Program-made: the position numbers and the translations under genes
Shown here: positions 62,938 through 64,000 of the stretch, piece by piece
How the letters are laid out: each line of letters opens with the position of its first letter
Position numbering within the stretch: position 1 is the first letter of the stretch
The notes under the pieces: generated by a model
Databases searched by the model: none
What the model was told of the DNA's origin: nothing
Seen by the model: the letters and a program-made list of their open reading frames with translations, nothing else
NCBI RefSeq assembly: GCF_000317045.1
Contig: NC_019703.1
Span: 1,352,501-1,416,500 of the forward strand
Length of the DNA: 64,000 nt
Source of the DNA: Geitlerinema sp. PCC 7407
GTDB taxonomy: Bacteria; Cyanobacteriota; Cyanobacteriia; PCC-7407
Direction of reading: 5' to 3'

Positions 62938-64000
62938 GGCGATCGCCCGGGGCGTGGGTCGAGTGGCGTAGGGCTGGAGCCCAGATCTTGGGGGTAATAC
63001 TGCTGCTTGCGGCGCTGTGGTGCTGCTGGCTGATGCCGGCTGGGGCGGCTCCCTTTGGCGATGACGCATCGAAGCGTCAGCCCGATCGCCAGCTCTTGAC
63101 CCTGGAGCTTCTGCAAGAAAGGCTGCGATCGCCCCTCGATCGCGACGGCCTGAAAGTTCTGGATCTGCGGCAGCTCACCATCGATCTGCGGCCCGAAAAT
63201 GCCGAATTTCGAGAGCAGTTTTACCGGCGCTTGCAAGCCCAGCTTCAGCGCTCGGGCTCCTCTCCCCTGGGTCTCGATTTGAGCTATTCCCTGGTGCAGG
63301 GAGAGTTCCGCATTAGCCAACTGGGCCTGCGGGTGCCGCGCTATGGCCAGGCCCTCTCGCCCCTGCTGACCCCCGAGGAGCAGACCCAGCTTCAGCGCGA
63401 TCGCCGCCGCCTGAGCCAGCTCCAGCAGCTCTCTCAGTCCCTCCTGTTCGAAAATAGCCTGGGCACCACGCCCCCGGCCCAAATCTCGGTTTTTCGAGGC
63501 CCGCTCAACCTGACCCAGGCCCGGTTCAGCGGCTTTGCCAACTTCAGCAATACGTTTTTCCTCGATCGCGTCGAGGCTCAAGGCGCGACCTTTGGTCAAG
63601 ATGTGGACTGGTCGGAGGCGCGCTTTAGCCAGCTTTCCAACTTCGCCAGCGTCAGCTTCCAGCAGGCGAGCCGCTTCCGCAACACGATCTTTTTTGATCG
63701 GGTCCGCTTCAATCAGGCTCGTTTTCAAGGGCCTGTGAGCTTCCAGGGAAGCGAGTTTCAGGAGACGGCCAACTTCAACCAGGCGCTGTTTGAGAGAAGC
63801 GCAAACTTTAGCCGGATCCAGTGGCAGCAAAATGCGGACCTGGCTCAAACTCAATGGCTGGACCAGGTGCAGTTCAACAAGTCTAGGTTCTTGGAAAGCT
63901 GCTTTTTTAATGAGGCGATTTTTGAGAAATTCGCCACGTTTCGCGAGGTGCTTTTCCGGCGGCCGGTCAACTTGCGGGGGGCGACCATCCTCGATCAGGT
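62934..64000 (+). CDS. Pentapeptide-repeat-like exported protein, N-terminal part (runs off right edge)
   Basis: ATG 62934 overlaps the previous stop as ATGA. A signal or membrane segment (about 15-38, GVILLLAALWCCWLMPAGAA) is followed by a helical domain (about 50-180), then from about 185 a run of imperfect pentapeptide-like repeats with Phe at the centre (ARFSGFANFSNTFF; ARFSQLSNFASVSF; NQARFQGPVSFQG; NQALFERSANFSRI). These form a right-handed beta-helix in known members. The frame stays open to the edge with at least 355 residues. Function unknown. Confidence 0.85.
   Translation, partial: MRRSPGAWVEWRRAGAQILGVILLLAALWCCWLMPAGAAPFGDDASKRQPDRQLLTLELLQERLRSPLDRDGLKVLDLRQLTIDLRPENAEFREQFYRRLQAQLQRSGSSPLGLDLSYSLVQGEFRISQLGLRVPRYGQALSPLLTPEEQTQLQRDRRRLSQLQQLSQSLLFENSLGTTPPAQISVFRGPLNLTQARFSGFANFSNTFFLDRVEAQGATFGQDVDWSEARFSQLSNFASVSFQQASRFRNTIFFDRVRFNQARFQGPVSFQGSEFQETANFNQALFERSANFSRIQWQQNADLAQTQWLDQVQFNKSRFLESCFFNEAIFEKFATFREVLFRRPVNLRGATILDQ

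Overview
This window is chromosomal DNA from a cyanobacterium. The octamer GCGATCGC (HIP1) and its shorter forms recur throughout, in genes and gaps. The gene content is cyanobacterial or plastid-like: photosystem I genes psaF, psaJ and psaL, the phytoene desaturase/synthase pair crtP-crtB, Ycf51, a Ycf52-like acetyltransferase, Tic22, an SLH-type porin, an acyl-ACP synthetase and a plastid-type PDH E2. Coding DNA is GC-rich and gene ends are tight. This fits a filamentous, Geitlerinema- or Oscillatoria-like lineage, but I cannot fix the genus from sequence alone.

Layout. 0-5.1 kb: the start of a GAF-domain gene leaving the left edge, release factor 3, and a large membrane protein related to M48 peptidases. 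5.1-6.6 kb: a gap with hairpins and a terminator, then an RRM RNA-binding protein with a structured 3' region. 6.6-9.4 kb: the crtP-crtB-hypothetical operon on the minus strand. 9.8-14 kb: dnaK, dnaJ, sufU and ycf51. 14-16.6 kb: a translationally coupled iron-type alcohol dehydrogenase and class I aminotransferase. 16.6-17.3 kb: an 800-base non-coding stretch rich in inverted repeats. 17.3-25.2 kb: a peptidoglycan-binding protein, an ADP-ribosylglycohydrolase-like protein, a 7TM-HD phosphohydrolase, a lone sugar ABC permease, prmC and Tic22. 25.7-31.9 kb: an amino-acid binding lipoprotein, tRNA-Pro, a DUF4332 protein, a hairpin-rich gap, a GNAT enzyme, an ACT-like protein, an alpha/beta hydrolase and tsaD.

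32-33.4 kb: psaF-psaJ-psaL. 33.6-36.8 kb: gmk and remA, divergent from an NFACT/RqcH gene. 37-40 kb: a free-standing 24-codon ORF with its own terminator, and a sensor kinase coupled to a PhnD-like lipoprotein. 40-45 kb: an SLH porin divergent from znuA-znuC-znuB, with Zur-like boxes between them. 45-49.6 kb: a polysaccharide block with a GT4 glycosyltransferase, a lipid-linked sugar transferase, gmd and fcl. 49.6-57.7 kb: 5-formyl-THF cyclo-ligase, two different RecQ helicases, an LpxB-related protein, a PEP-CTERM protein, a small exported protein and a DUF427 protein. 57.9-64 kb: acyl-ACP synthetase, a YlqD-family protein, PDH E2, a quinone-oxidoreductase-like enzyme and the start of a pentapeptide-repeat protein leaving the right edge.

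No mobile element, CRISPR array, phage block or rRNA was found. The best candidates for something new are non-coding: a 57-base dispersed repeat whose two copies differ by a compensatory change in a stem, two hairpin-rich gaps, and two terminator-linked short transcripts with exposed CCTCC motifs. The shared control region between the porin and the zinc transporter is also notable.
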